This document shows positions 1 to 7,138 of a stretch of 62,983 bases of DNA, piece after piece. The notes below the pieces were generated by a model, which saw nothing but the letters and a program-made list of their open reading frames with translations, had not been told where the DNA came from and did no database searches. Source of the DNA: Chloroflexota bacterium (GTDB lineage: Bacteria > Chloroflexota > Dehalococcoidia > UBA2979); the NCBI GenBank assembly GCA_003670575.1, contig QWRD01000007.1:1-62983 (forward strand), written 5' to 3'. The translations under genes and the position numbers were made by a program. Position 1 is the stretch's first letter. Each line of letters opens with the position of its first letter.

Positions 1-11
1 CGCTGGTGGAC

Positions 12-497
12 TCAGGGTTGAGCGCTGCCTCTGCGGCGGCGGCCGTGCGCGAGGAGACCGCTCCCGCCACCATCATCCGGCCCATCGGTACCGCCGAGGT
101 CGATCCGCGTGTGTTGGCCCTCGTGGACGCCGCCGAGCAGTTCGACGAGGGCGAGCATCCCGACGACGAGGCCCACGGTGCGCTGCATCTTGCGGGTGAC
201 GGGGCTTTCTTCCTCGGGCGCGGCGGCGGCCATCGCACCGTGGTCGTGGCCCGCCGGAGCGGCTACGGCGTTCTGCTCCTCGATGGCGATGGCGCGCCCG
301 AGTTCGCGGCCGGCCTCGCCTCGATCAAGACGTTCGATGAACGACGCCACGACCTCCCGGATCTCCAGTATCGGCGCGGGATCCCCGAAGCGACGTTCGC
401 CGCGCTCGGCTGCCACGTGAGCGACTGGACGGCCCGCCGCGATGCGACCGAGGAGGATGCGGCGTCCCGCTGGCGTGAGCTTCGCGTTACCGTGCAT
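12..497 (-). pseudogene. Chimeric remnant: IS481-like transposase N-terminus joined to a CbtA-like segment
   Basis: The reading frame starts at an ATG preceded by an excellent ribosome site (AGGAGG, about 6 nt away). Its first 30 or so residues (MHGNAKLTPAGRRILL, then GRPVAHVAAE) look like the helix-turn-helix N-terminus of IS481-family transposases. The similarity then stops. The middle (RAIAIEEQNAV, an HDHG stretch, then VTRKMQRTVGLVVGML) resembles part of the cobalt-transporter protein CbtA, but the expected membrane helices are not continued in this frame. The frame closes at base 12, at the window edge. I read it as a decayed insertion-sequence end fused to a host gene fragment. The assignment of the second part is weak; the transposase-like start is more convincing. 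Confidence 0.4.
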
Positions 498-599
498 AAA
501 GGACCTCCTAGAATCTGGTGCGACCGTGGTAGCCACACCTTCTCCCGGAGTTCCCCTTCATTCACCTCTCGGTGTCACCAATGTCCCTGCTCAATACAC

Positions 600-1190
600 C
601 TAGCGCTGCCCCGCGACGCGGTGGTTCGGGTCGCCGATGCGATCCTGGCGCGTGGCGCACTCCGGGCAGAGCACGGACTTCAAGCGGAACTTCACGCCGC
701 CCTTGGTGACGTACTGCCCGCAGAGCGAGCATTTCCCCTCAATGCCGCCCTCGCCGTACTTGTACGCGCCTCGATCCGCATCTGGCGCGGATGCAGGTGC
801 GGCTGCCGCGGTTGCTGCGGCTGCGGGGCGCGGCATGGCGGGCGCCGCTGGCGCGGCACCGCCGGAGGCCTCAGCCGCTGGCGCTGCTGCGGTCGCGGCA
901 CCACCGCCGCCCGACAGTCCGGCGACGCGCGCGCGTGCCGCGCCGGGGTCGGTGTACCAGCCGGTGTTCACCTCGGAGAAGAAGCGCATGGCCTCGGGGA
1001 CATCGGCCTCGGGGAAGATCGCCGTCACCGGACAGGCCGGCTGGCAGGCGCCGCAATCGATGCACTCCAGCGGGTTGATGTATAGCATCCGGTCCGCACC
1101 CTCTTCGAAGTGGATGCAGTCAACCGGGCACACCTCTACGCACGCTTGGTCGCGGGTGTCGATGCAAGTCTGTGTGATCACGAACGCCAC
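600..1190 (-). CDS. fdxA: 7Fe-type ferredoxin with C-terminal zinc-ribbon extension
   Basis: Soluble electron carrier, 196 aa. The N-terminal ~75 residues are a classic FdxA-type seven-iron ferredoxin: Cys residues spaced as in C-x7-C-x3-CP, followed by CIDCGACQPACP, for one [3Fe-4S] and one [4Fe-4S] cluster. Usual family length is about 110 aa. Here a low-complexity Ala/Pro-rich linker of roughly 60 residues follows, then a C-terminal segment with CSLCGQY and, 15-20 residues later, CPEC, which looks like a zinc ribbon or rubredoxin-like knuckle. I chose the GTG start directly before AFVITQTCID, where FdxA proteins begin; the upstream in-frame ATG would add an unrelated N-terminus. The redox partner is unknown. 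Confidence 0.88.
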   Translation of the reverse strand: MAFVITQTCIDTRDQACVEVCPVDCIHFEEGADRMLYINPLECIDCGACQPACPVTAIFPEADVPEAMRFFSEVNTGWYTDPGAARARVAGLSGGGGAATAAAPAAEASGGAAPAAPAMPRPAAAATAAAAPASAPDADRGAYKYGEGGIEGKCSLCGQYVTKGGVKFRLKSVLCPECATRQDRIGDPNHRVAGQR

Positions 1191-1360
1191 GGCACGGCCT
1201 TTCGAAGCGGGACGCGAGTAGACCCCTGCATCGTACCGACCAATCACCCCGTGATGAAAGCCACCCCCCGAAGAGCGGCTGCGGGCGTCCGCTCGCGAGG
1301 ACGCAATTGACCCGATTACCGGGGGCCACGTAGCGTCGGCTCGGCGTGAGAGGGGGAGCG

Positions 1361-1738
1361 ATGAACGGCGAACCGCGAGTCTCGAGGATCAGCCCGGAGG
1401 ATCGGCGGGCGGGGCAAATGACGGCTGGCATGACGCGTGAAGAGGCCATCTCGACCGACGGATTCTGGGCCGGTCTGGTGACCACAGAAGCGGGTGCCAC
1501 CTCTGGGTGGCATCACCATGGCACGTACGACACGGCCATCTATGTGGTGGACGGGGTGTTTCGCATCCAGTTCGGCGCGGGCGGCTCGGATGCCATCGAG
1601 GCGCGCAGTGGGGACTTCCTCCACGTGCCGCCCGGGGTGGTGCACCAGGAGCACAATCCCGGCGAGGAGCCGAGCCACGTCGTGGTGGCTCGCTCCGGGC
1701 ACGGCGAGCCGGTCACAAACGTCGATGGCGCAGCCTGA
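1361..1738 (+). CDS. Cupin-domain protein
   Basis: Small single-domain beta-barrel protein of 125 aa. Metal-binding cupin motif 1 is visible as GWHHHGTYDTAIYVVDG (His-rich, with the Glu position less clear) and motif 2 as the PPGVVHQEHNP region. Such proteins are dioxygenases, isomerases or small-molecule sensors; nothing here distinguishes these. The ATG at 1361 follows a purine-rich site (GAGAGGGGGAG). The stop codon lies inside a long inverted repeat that probably terminates transcription from both this gene and the convergent IPT-repeat gene. Confidence 0.8.
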   Translation: MNGEPRVSRISPEDRRAGQMTAGMTREEAISTDGFWAGLVTTEAGATSGWHHHGTYDTAIYVVDGVFRIQFGAGGSDAIEARSGDFLHVPPGVVHQEHNPGEEPSHVVVARSGHGEPVTNVDGAA

Positions 1739-1752
1739 CGTTTGTGACCGGC
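1708..1752. terminator. Bidirectional hairpin overlapping the cupin stop codon
   Basis: A perfect 16-bp stem (1708-1723 pairs with 1737-1752) with a 13-nt loop sits between two convergent genes. The cupin TGA (1736-1738) spans the loop/stem border, so the last coding residues are part of the hairpin. There is no clear U-tract. Confidence 0.6.
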
Positions 1753-1765
1753 CGATGTTCGCGGG

Positions 1766-2713
1766 TTACGCGCAGCGGGCGATCAGCGGCGTGTTCGCTG
1801 CAAGGCTCGTCGGGAACATCGCGTTCCAGGCGGCGTTGACAGCGGTGATCGTGGTGCCAGGGACGTAGGTGACAAAGGCGCCCAGCCCATCTGACGCCCA
1901 GAACGCCGCCGTCGCCTGCGGACAACCGGACACGCGCAGCAACTCGACATTGTTGCCACCGCTGAACACCATCAGCCCGATGCCGGCCACCGGCAGCTTC
2001 ACCACCGGCGCCAATGCGGCCGGGGTCGGCGTCGGGGTCGCGATGGCAGCAGCGGCCGCCGGGTTGCGCTCCGTGCCGTACATGAAATCGAAGACCGATC
2101 GAGTGGTGCCAACCTGGCCGTCCGGGTTGGTCACTTTGATGCTGGCGGGGCCCGGCGCGTTCGCGGGCGTCACGGCGGTCAGCATGCCCTCGTTGATGAA
2201 CTTCACGTTTGTGGCCAGGTTGGAGCTCACGGTGAGCGTGGCGCCCGCCACGAAGCGCGAGCCGACGATGGTGATCGTGGTGCCGCCGTCCTGTGAGCCG
2301 CTTGCGGGCGTGACCGCCTGGATCAGCGGGAACGTGGTGCTGGTGACGGCCTCCTGGTAGGTGAAGAAGACCGCGCTCGAGGTTCCGAACTTTCCATCCG
2401 GGTTGGTGACCATGACGAAGGTGGGGCCACGCTGATTGGGCGGTGCGGTTACGGTGATCCGCGAATCGGAGACGACGACCACGTCCGTCGCGGGCACGCC
2501 GCCGAAGTCCACGTACGCGCCGACCACGAACTCGCTGCCGATTAGCGTCACCTTCGTCCCGCCGGCGGCGAGGCCGGTGGACGGCTCGAAGCTGCTGAGC
2601 CGCGGGGTGCCAGGTGCGATTTGGGTTTGCGCCTGCGCGTCACGCGGTAGGCCGATGGCCACCATCGCCGCCAGTGCAACCAACAGGGCAGCCGCTGAGA
2701 TACGAATCATCAT
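1766..2713 (-). CDS. Secreted IPT/TIG-repeat protein with Cys-containing C-terminal domain
   Basis: 315 aa. Residues 1-28 form a signal peptide (hydrophobic core ALLVALAAMVAIGL, then AQAQT). Two IPT/TIG immunoglobulin-like repeats follow (about 33-120 and 130-212), each with the typical PxxGxxxGGTxxTIxGxxF beginning and a VTNPDG turn. A Pro/Thr/Ala linker leads to a C-terminal domain (about 244-314) with two cysteines (SGC and ARC). The same domain ends the unrelated protease near 8.6-8.8 kb. Start ATG at 2713 has GGAGGG upstream. It is probably a cell-surface or extracellular binding protein; ligand unknown. Confidence 0.82.
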   Translation of the reverse strand: MMIRISAAALLVALAAMVAIGLPRDAQAQTQIAPGTPRLSSFEPSTGLAAGGTKVTLIGSEFVVGAYVDFGGVPATDVVVVSDSRITVTAPPNQRGPTFVMVTNPDGKFGTSSAVFFTYQEAVTSTTFPLIQAVTPASGSQDGGTTITIVGSRFVAGATLTVSSNLATNVKFINEGMLTAVTPANAPGPASIKVTNPDGQVGTTRSVFDFMYGTERNPAAAAAIATPTPTPAALAPVVKLPVAGIGLMVFSGGNNVELLRVSGCPQATAAFWASDGLGAFVTYVPGTTITAVNAAWNAMFPTSLAANTPLIARCA

Positions 2714-2829
2714 GTATACCGTCGTCCCTCCATCGTTGCTCGTCGTAGGCCCACCGGTCGCGACGCTCAACAACCATTGTTTCACGATCCACCTGTACGG
2801 GCGCATGCGCCGCGCGACGTGTGCACGGG

Positions 2830-4119
2830 CTACGCCGCGGGGCCGCCGGACGGCTGGATCTCGCTGAGGCGCAGCCTCCGCATTGCGGGCGAGCCCACCA
2901 GGATCGCGAGGCCCAAGCTGAACGCGATCAGAGTGATGGCTGTGCCCACCACCGGCGCGCCGAACATATCCGCAGAAACCCCGGCGACCAGCGCGCCGAT
3001 CGGCATCGCCAGGAACCCGAGTTGCAGCACGCTCGCGATGCTGCCTCGCAGGTGTTCGGGTGCCAGCAGTTGGAGCACGGTCATACTCGTCGTGGCGTAG
3101 ACCGACTCCGCCGTACCGGCGATCACCAGGAACGGTATCGCAAGCCACAGGCTGCCGGTGTACCCCGCAACGATGGAGAAGACCACCTCGCAGCCGCTGA
3201 AGATGAGCAGCGCGCCGAGTCCCAGTAGCACTCGCCGGTCCACGCGGCTCAGGTATGCCGTCAGCACGCCGCCGAACAGCCCGCCGAACCCGATGGAGCC
3301 AGCCAGGATGCCGAGGGTGCTCGCGTCGCCGTGGAAGACGTGCTTCGCGAAGATCGGTAGCAGCGCGCCATGCAACGGGATGATGAACAGCGGCGCGATG
3401 AGGCTCATCCCGACCAAGATGCGCGCCCGCGGGTCGAAGAATGCGAACCCATACCCTTCCTTCAGGCCCGCGATGAACGACTTCTGCCCCGCCGGCCGCT
3501 CCGCGCGAGCAACGCGGATGAACAACACCGCCACGATCACTCCGGAGAACGCGACCGCCTGCACGAGGAAGTTCTTCGATGGGCCAACCGCAGCAATCAT
3601 CGCTCCGCCGAGGGCGGGACCGATCGACCGGGACAGGCTGAATGCCAGCCAACTCAGCGCCACCGCGTTCGGGATCACATGCCTCGGCACCAGCTCGAAC
3701 ACGAACGTCTGGCGCGCCGGGATATAGAACGCCTGCGCTGCCGCTGCGAAGAACGAGAACGCAAACAGATGCCATACGCGTAGCGACCCGGACGCGATGT
3801 CCAGCGCGAGCAGCACCGTCAGCACCACCATCGATGCCTGACTGACTCCGATGATGCGGCTGCGGGGCAGTCGATCGCTGGCCACGCCTGCCACGGGGGA
3901 CAAAAACAGGGTGGGGATCGTCCGCATCAGATTCATCGCGCCGAGGATGCCGCCGGAGCCGGTCAGGTCGTAGACCACCCAACTCAGCGCTGTCTGTTGC
4001 ATCCACTGCGCCGCCGCGGCGCACAAGTCGCCGATCCACAGCAGCCGGTAGTGCCGATAGCGCAACGCTTCAAACGTGCCGACGTGCGGGCGCTCGCTGC
4101 CCTCTGGTTGTTGGGTCAC
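2830..4119 (-). CDS. MFS transporter (EntS/MFS_3-like)
   Basis: 429 aa integral membrane protein with about 12 predicted helices. It opens with the typical sequence of MFS_3 exporters (FEALRYRHYRLLWIGDL, then QWMQQTALSWVVYDLTGS), and the A-loop sequence GVASDRLPRSRII follows helix 2. Members export siderophores, drugs or are uncharacterised. The GTG at 4119 has GGAG 6 nt upstream and gives a normal N-terminus; earlier in-frame codons would add a charged, non-homologous leader. It lies 116 bp upstream of the IPT-repeat gene on the same strand. A paralogue of the same subfamily is at 54.2-55.7 kb. Confidence 0.85.
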   Translation of the reverse strand: MTQQPEGSERPHVGTFEALRYRHYRLLWIGDLCAAAAQWMQQTALSWVVYDLTGSGGILGAMNLMRTIPTLFLSPVAGVASDRLPRSRIIGVSQASMVVLTVLLALDIASGSLRVWHLFAFSFFAAAAQAFYIPARQTFVFELVPRHVIPNAVALSWLAFSLSRSIGPALGGAMIAAVGPSKNFLVQAVAFSGVIVAVLFIRVARAERPAGQKSFIAGLKEGYGFAFFDPRARILVGMSLIAPLFIIPLHGALLPIFAKHVFHGDASTLGILAGSIGFGGLFGGVLTAYLSRVDRRVLLGLGALLIFSGCEVVFSIVAGYTGSLWLAIPFLVIAGTAESVYATTSMTVLQLLAPEHLRGSIASVLQLGFLAMPIGALVAGVSADMFGAPVVGTAITLIAFSLGLAILVGSPAMRRLRLSEIQPSGGPAA

Positions 4120-4259
4120 GGTGGCTCCGCTTCGCTGGAGGGGATGCGCCAGTCTACCGCGCTCGATCCGGCTGCGCGTCGATCGACCTCGGCGGCAAGC
4201 AGGCCACGCGGTATCCTCTGCGGGCCCCATGGGTACTGCGGCGTTCAGGAGCGGCACTG

Positions 4260-5018
4260 GTGCTGACGCGTCTCGGCGATACCGGCCGGTGGGTGATGGC
4301 GCTGCCGACGTCGCAACTCGTGGTGTCGGCGCTCATCCTTGGCTGGGTCGCGGGAATGGGCGCTGGGGCACTCGCGCTCTCGATCGGGCGCAGTGTCGAG
4401 GTGTCCCCGCCGCAAGTCGTGGCAACCGCGCCCCCGACCGCTACACCCACCCCGGTGCCCACCCCCCGCGCCGAGGACCCAGCGCTGCTCGACGCGATCG
4501 CGCGCCCGGCGTTCCCGCCGCCGCCCGCGCCTCGAGGTCTGAGCGCCTATGCAGGCGGTCCCGTCGTGCGCATCACCGCACCGCGTGTGCGCCTGGATCA
4601 CCCGATCGAGCGCGTTCAGGTGGTAGGCGGGGAGATGCAGGCCCCCGCTGATGGGAATTACACGGTCGGTTGGTACCCACAGTTCGACCTTCCTGGCGCA
4701 GCGCAGAACGCTGTTTTCTCGGCGCACGAGACCTGGGGCCACATGCAAGCGCCGTTCTACTTTCTGCGCTTCTCCCGTGTCGATGATGACATAACCGTGG
4801 AACTCGAGGGCGGCGAGCAGTACCGCTACCGGGTCATCAGCAACACGCGGTACGAGGTGGATCGCATCCCCATGCAGGAGATCATCTGGCCCTCCGATCG
4901 TCGCCCCACCGAGGAGCGCATCACACTGATCACATGCGGCGGACGCATTGTGTACGGGCCGGATGGCTTCGGTGAGTACCTGGATCGCGACGTGGTCGTC
5001 GCCACGCGGGTGGCGTAG
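4260..5018 (+). CDS. Class E/F-type sortase
   Basis: 252 aa membrane-anchored transpeptidase-fold protein. One N-terminal helix (SQLVVSALILGWVAGMGAGAL) is followed by a Pro/Thr spacer and the sortase beta-barrel (about 95-252). Catalytic residues are visible: His in VFSAHETWGH, Cys in ITLITCGG and Arg in LDRDVVVA. No LPxTG-type substrate or pilin gene is seen in the window, so the substrate is unknown; sortases of this sort are often encoded alone in Chloroflexota. Start is GTG 4260 with GGAG-like purines upstream. Confidence 0.85.
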   Translation: MLTRLGDTGRWVMALPTSQLVVSALILGWVAGMGAGALALSIGRSVEVSPPQVVATAPPTATPTPVPTPRAEDPALLDAIARPAFPPPPAPRGLSAYAGGPVVRITAPRVRLDHPIERVQVVGGEMQAPADGNYTVGWYPQFDLPGAAQNAVFSAHETWGHMQAPFYFLRFSRVDDDITVELEGGEQYRYRVISNTRYEVDRIPMQEIIWPSDRRPTEERITLITCGGRIVYGPDGFGEYLDRDVVVATRVA

Positions 5019-5055
5019 CGAATTCGGGCGCCGCAGCGGCTGGCCGTCTTGAGGT

Positions 5056-5084
5056 GCGCGTGTCTGGCGTTCAGCCACACGCGC
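5056..5084 (+). terminator. Hairpin after the sortase gene
   Basis: An 8-bp stem (5056-5063 with 5077-5084) is followed by TTTATA. It could end the sortase transcript; the TTTATA could also serve as part of a promoter for the cytochrome gene. Confidence 0.4.
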
Positions 5085-5151
5085 TTTATAGTGGGGAACC
5101 TGTCGTCCCGCCGCGGGGGTCGGGCAGGCTGTGCGAGGGGAGCCGGGTGTC

Positions 5152-5658
5152 ATGAAAAACCTGATGTGGGCGTTGGTCATCACCGGGGCGCTCGCGCTTG
5201 TACTGCCATTTTGGATGACGACAGTGATGGGGCACACCGGTATGCGGCCCGGTCAGGCCGATCCGATGCACTTCGCGATGCCGAACGCACCCGCGGCGAA
5301 CGCCCCGGCGATCGTCGTTCCGACCGCGGCTGCTGGCGGTGCGGCCTCCAGCGCGTCTGGCGGCTCCGGTATTCCGGATGGCAAGGCGCTGGCGACCTCG
5401 CTGGGCTGCGCGGCCTGCCACTCCACGGGTGGCACGGCCGGAGTTGGGCCCACGTGGAAGGGGCTCGCCGGGAAGCAGGAGACGCTGGCTGACGGCGCGA
5501 CTGTGACTGCGGACGACGCGTACCTGAAGGAATCGATCGTGAGCCCCAACGCGAAGGTGGTGAAGGGCTTTGCACCGAACCTCATGCCGGCCACCTACGG
5601 CACGCTACCCGAGGCGCAGGTCACGGCCCTCGTCGAGTACATCAAGACCCTGAAGTAG
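5152..5658 (+). CDS. Membrane-anchored class I cytochrome c
   Basis: 168 aa. An N-terminal uncleaved or signal-anchor helix (MWALVITGALALVLPFW) exports the protein. An Ala/Pro-rich linker follows, then one c-type heme domain (about 85-168) with the heme attachment motif CAACH and the distal Met ligand in NLMPATYG. The domain resembles the cytochrome c fused to some cytochrome oxidase subunit II proteins, but the CuA part is absent. It probably shuttles electrons outside the membrane. The ATG at 5152 is chosen for the GAGGGGAG site upstream. Confidence 0.85.
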   Translation: MKNLMWALVITGALALVLPFWMTTVMGHTGMRPGQADPMHFAMPNAPAANAPAIVVPTAAAGGAASSASGGSGIPDGKALATSLGCAACHSTGGTAGVGPTWKGLAGKQETLADGATVTADDAYLKESIVSPNAKVVKGFAPNLMPATYGTLPEAQVTALVEYIKTLK

Positions 5659-5720
5659 CCCCCGTGATCGGCTTGCCGTGCTTCGCCGCGCGGCACGGCC
5701 ACCCTGCGGCGACGTGAACG

Positions 5721-5763
5721 AACACCAAGCGGCCCGGCTCATCGAGCCGGGCCGCTTGGTGTT
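5721..5763. terminator. Strong bidirectional terminator
   Basis: A perfect 20-bp stem (5721-5740 with 5744-5763) and a 3-nt loop, followed by TCTCT, lie between the convergent cytochrome c and MBL-fold genes. Confidence 0.85.
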
Positions 5764-5826
5764 CTCTACAGCGCATGCGCCCCTTCGCGGGGGCGCGGAG
5801 CCAGCGCACGGTCGTCGCGTGCTGGA

Positions 5827-6822
5827 CTAGTCCTTTGCGCGGCCGATGAGTTCGTAGGTCGGGGGGCGGGACCAGTCGGCGGTGGTCGGCGCTTCCTGTG
5901 CGCGTAGGGCGGCCGTGGCGCGTTCCGCCTCGATCTTCTTCGCCTGACGCAGCACCTTGTCCTGTGCCTTGGCCAACTCCTTTTCGCGCTTGAGCTTCGC
6001 CTCGTTGGGTTTGCGGCGCGAGCCGGGAACCTCGGTGAGCCGGCCTTCCTGCTTGAACTGATCCAGGTGGGTTTGCACGTTGCGTGTGGCCGGGCGCCGA
6101 AGCCGCTTGTCCAGGTTCTCCGGGTACACCTTCATCATGATGTCCCACGCGCTCATCGGTCCGGCCCCGTCCAGCGTCGCGAGGATCTGGCGGTCGCGCT
6201 GCGCGCGGTGCTCCATCAGTCCCAGCAGCCGCTCGCGCGGGTCACGAACGATCTGCCCGTGGCCTGGGCAGATGACGGTCAGGTTGGGCAACTCCGAAAG
6301 CATCTTGAGCGACTGACGGTAGGATGCGAGGTCCTGCACCGTGGTGGTGCTGTTCCCGAGCAGCGTGTCGCCCGTGAAGAGCACGCCCGTGTCCTCCACG
6401 TAGTAGCAGACCGAGTCCACGCTGTGCCCCGGTGTGAACAACACCCGTGGCCGCACGCCGTTCCCGATGTCGATGACCTCATTGTCCTGCAGGATGCGCA
6501 CGGCCTCCGGGGGCGGGAGTTTGCCCTTCAGCAGCGGGATCCCGCGCTCGTGCACCAGCACATCGGAGTGCAGGAATTCGTGCACCCACTTCAGGTTGCC
6601 GCTGTGGTCAAAGTGGTGGTGGGTGATCGCTGTCAGCGCGATCTCTGTCTGCTCCGTGGCCGCGAGGTAGCCGCGCAGCATCCACTTGTGGTGGTCCAAC
6701 GCCTCGCCGGAATCGATGGCGAGCACCTGACCGCTGCCCACCAGGTAGACATTGGTGACACCGGTGTGCATCGCGCTCTCGCTCGGGATCGGGACTACGC
6801 GCACGTTTGCCGTGACCTGCAT
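5827..6822 (-). CDS. Metallo-beta-lactamase-fold hydrolase (glyoxalase II/LACTB2-like)
   Basis: 331 aa cytoplasmic hydrolase. The dinuclear metal motif is THHHFDHSG (HxHxDH), with further ligands in FTPGHSVDS and in FTGDTLLG (Asp); a late PGHGQ supplies the last His. After the ~220-residue catalytic core comes a winged-helix-like LACTB2-type segment and a basic, coiled C-terminus rich in Lys/Glu (RKPNEAKLKREKELAKAQ), which may bind nucleic acid. Substrates in this family are thioesters or RNA. Start ATG at 6822 has GGAGG at good spacing; the longer frame upstream overlaps the intergenic region and is rejected. Confidence 0.85.
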   Translation of the reverse strand: MQVTANVRVVPIPSESAMHTGVTNVYLVGSGQVLAIDSGEALDHHKWMLRGYLAATEQTEIALTAITHHHFDHSGNLKWVHEFLHSDVLVHERGIPLLKGKLPPPEAVRILQDNEVIDIGNGVRPRVLFTPGHSVDSVCYYVEDTGVLFTGDTLLGNSTTTVQDLASYRQSLKMLSELPNLTVICPGHGQIVRDPRERLLGLMEHRAQRDRQILATLDGAGPMSAWDIMMKVYPENLDKRLRRPATRNVQTHLDQFKQEGRLTEVPGSRRKPNEAKLKREKELAKAQDKVLRQAKKIEAERATAALRAQEAPTTADWSRPPTYELIGRAKD

Positions 6823-7138
6823 CTTCGTCGTCCTCCGGGCCGGGAGGCGCCCTCGGCGTGCCTCGGCGGTCCTGTGCGCGCTCCCGCATGACGGGCGTGC
6901 GCGATCTGGTTGGGCGCGCATCAGCATACGCGAAACGGATACGTTCGCGGCCCATATCGAGCCGACGTGCACTGCGTGCGCCGCGCGGCCGCGTCACCTC
7001 GCGACGTGGATCCGATTGGGCATGCGAGGTGCCGTGGGCAATGGCGTGTGAGGGTTATCCCGGTTGCGAGCCATTCGGGACGCCGGGATAGTGAATCCGG
7101 CGGGCATCGCGGCGCGGAGGATCCCGGATCGAGGTTGC
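6823..7138. other. Divergent intergenic region without a recognisable gene
   Basis: 316 bases between the MBL-fold hydrolase and the protease gene. I see no convincing ORF, repeat or RNA. It must hold two divergent promoters, but no clear -35/-10 pair stands out. Confidence 0.5.

Noticed and set aside
6-1085. Long plus-strand open frame over the left end
   Set aside because: It is antisense to the ferredoxin and transposase remnant, has no ribosome site and turns into Arg/Gly/Cys-rich low-complexity text.
2714-4039. Fusion of the IPT-repeat protein to an upstream 440-residue frame
   Set aside because: That part is a shadow of the MFS gene in another frame; the signal peptide begins at 2713.
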